Assembly: GCF_019402445.1 (NCBI RefSeq)
Contig: NZ_SRZM01000228.1
Span: 1-6,735 of the forward strand
From: Brachyspira pilosicoli
GTDB taxonomy: Bacteria > Spirochaetota > Brachyspiria > Brachyspirales > Brachyspiraceae
Direction: 5' to 3'
Length of the DNA stretch: 6,735 nucleotides
Positions 6,692 to 6,735 of this stretch are shown here, piece by piece. Positions within the stretch are counted from its first letter, which is position 1; each line of letters starts with the position of its first letter. Under the pieces are notes generated by a model. The model saw nothing but the letters and a program-made list of their open reading frames with translations. It searched no databases and was not told where the DNA came from. A program made the translations under genes and the position numbers.

Positions 6692-6735
6692 AATTATGCT
6701 CCATAAAAATATTTTAGCTATATTAATAATAGTAT
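6692..6735 (-). promoter_or_regulatory. Leader of the cluster, with a tentative -10 element
   Basis: This 44-nt A/T-rich stretch precedes dctP. GGAG (6699-6702) is the dctP ribosome binding site. TAAAAT (6711-6716, minus strand) matches five of six -10 positions, but in such AT-rich DNA this is weak, and any -35 element would fall at or beyond the window edge. The true promoter may lie further upstream. Confidence 0.25.

Overview
The window is an AT-rich (roughly 30% G+C by eye), tightly packed, single-strand gene cluster. All seven protein genes read on the minus strand, so transcription runs from about 6691 down to 27. The base composition, strong GGAG/AGGA ribosome binding sites, use of TGA as stop, A/T-ending codons and two lipoprotein-type binding proteins suggest a low-GC anaerobe. 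A gut spirochaete such as Brachyspira is my best guess, with Fusobacteria or low-GC Firmicutes as alternatives. This is inferred from style only; no marker gene is present.

Layout in transcription order. First comes a complete TRAP transporter: binding protein dctP (5699-6691), small membrane subunit dctQ (5213-5674) and large membrane subunit dctM (3942-5216, start corrected). It is followed after 25 nt by a complete tripartite tricarboxylate transporter (TTT): binding protein tctC (2971-3921), small membrane subunit tctB (2455-2901, TTG start) and large membrane subunit tctA (952-2436). The last gene is a dihydrodipicolinate synthase/N-acetylneuraminate lyase (DHDPS/NAL) superfamily Schiff-base aldolase or dehydratase (27-935), 16 nt after tctA. 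Gaps between genes are 16-25 nt, apart from an ATGA overlap between dctQ and dctM and one 69-nt gap between tctC and tctB. That gap holds a 17-bp tandem duplication which forms a 10-bp hairpin.

Working together (inference): two evolutionarily unrelated, binding-protein-dependent, ion-gradient-driven carboxylate importers appear to share a transcription unit with one enzyme of the family that makes or breaks 2-oxo acids. The simplest reading is a catabolic cluster for organic or sugar acids, with the aldolase acting on an imported compound or a product of it. The enzyme keeps the catalytic Lys and Tyr but lacks the residues that define DapA and classical sialic acid lyase, so its substrate is open. 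The start of the operon and its promoter/regulator probably lie at or beyond the right edge. There are no RNA genes, mobile elements or CRISPR arrays, and no gene-free stretch longer than 69 nt. The window is mostly an orderly transport operon; I see no sign of a wholly new system.
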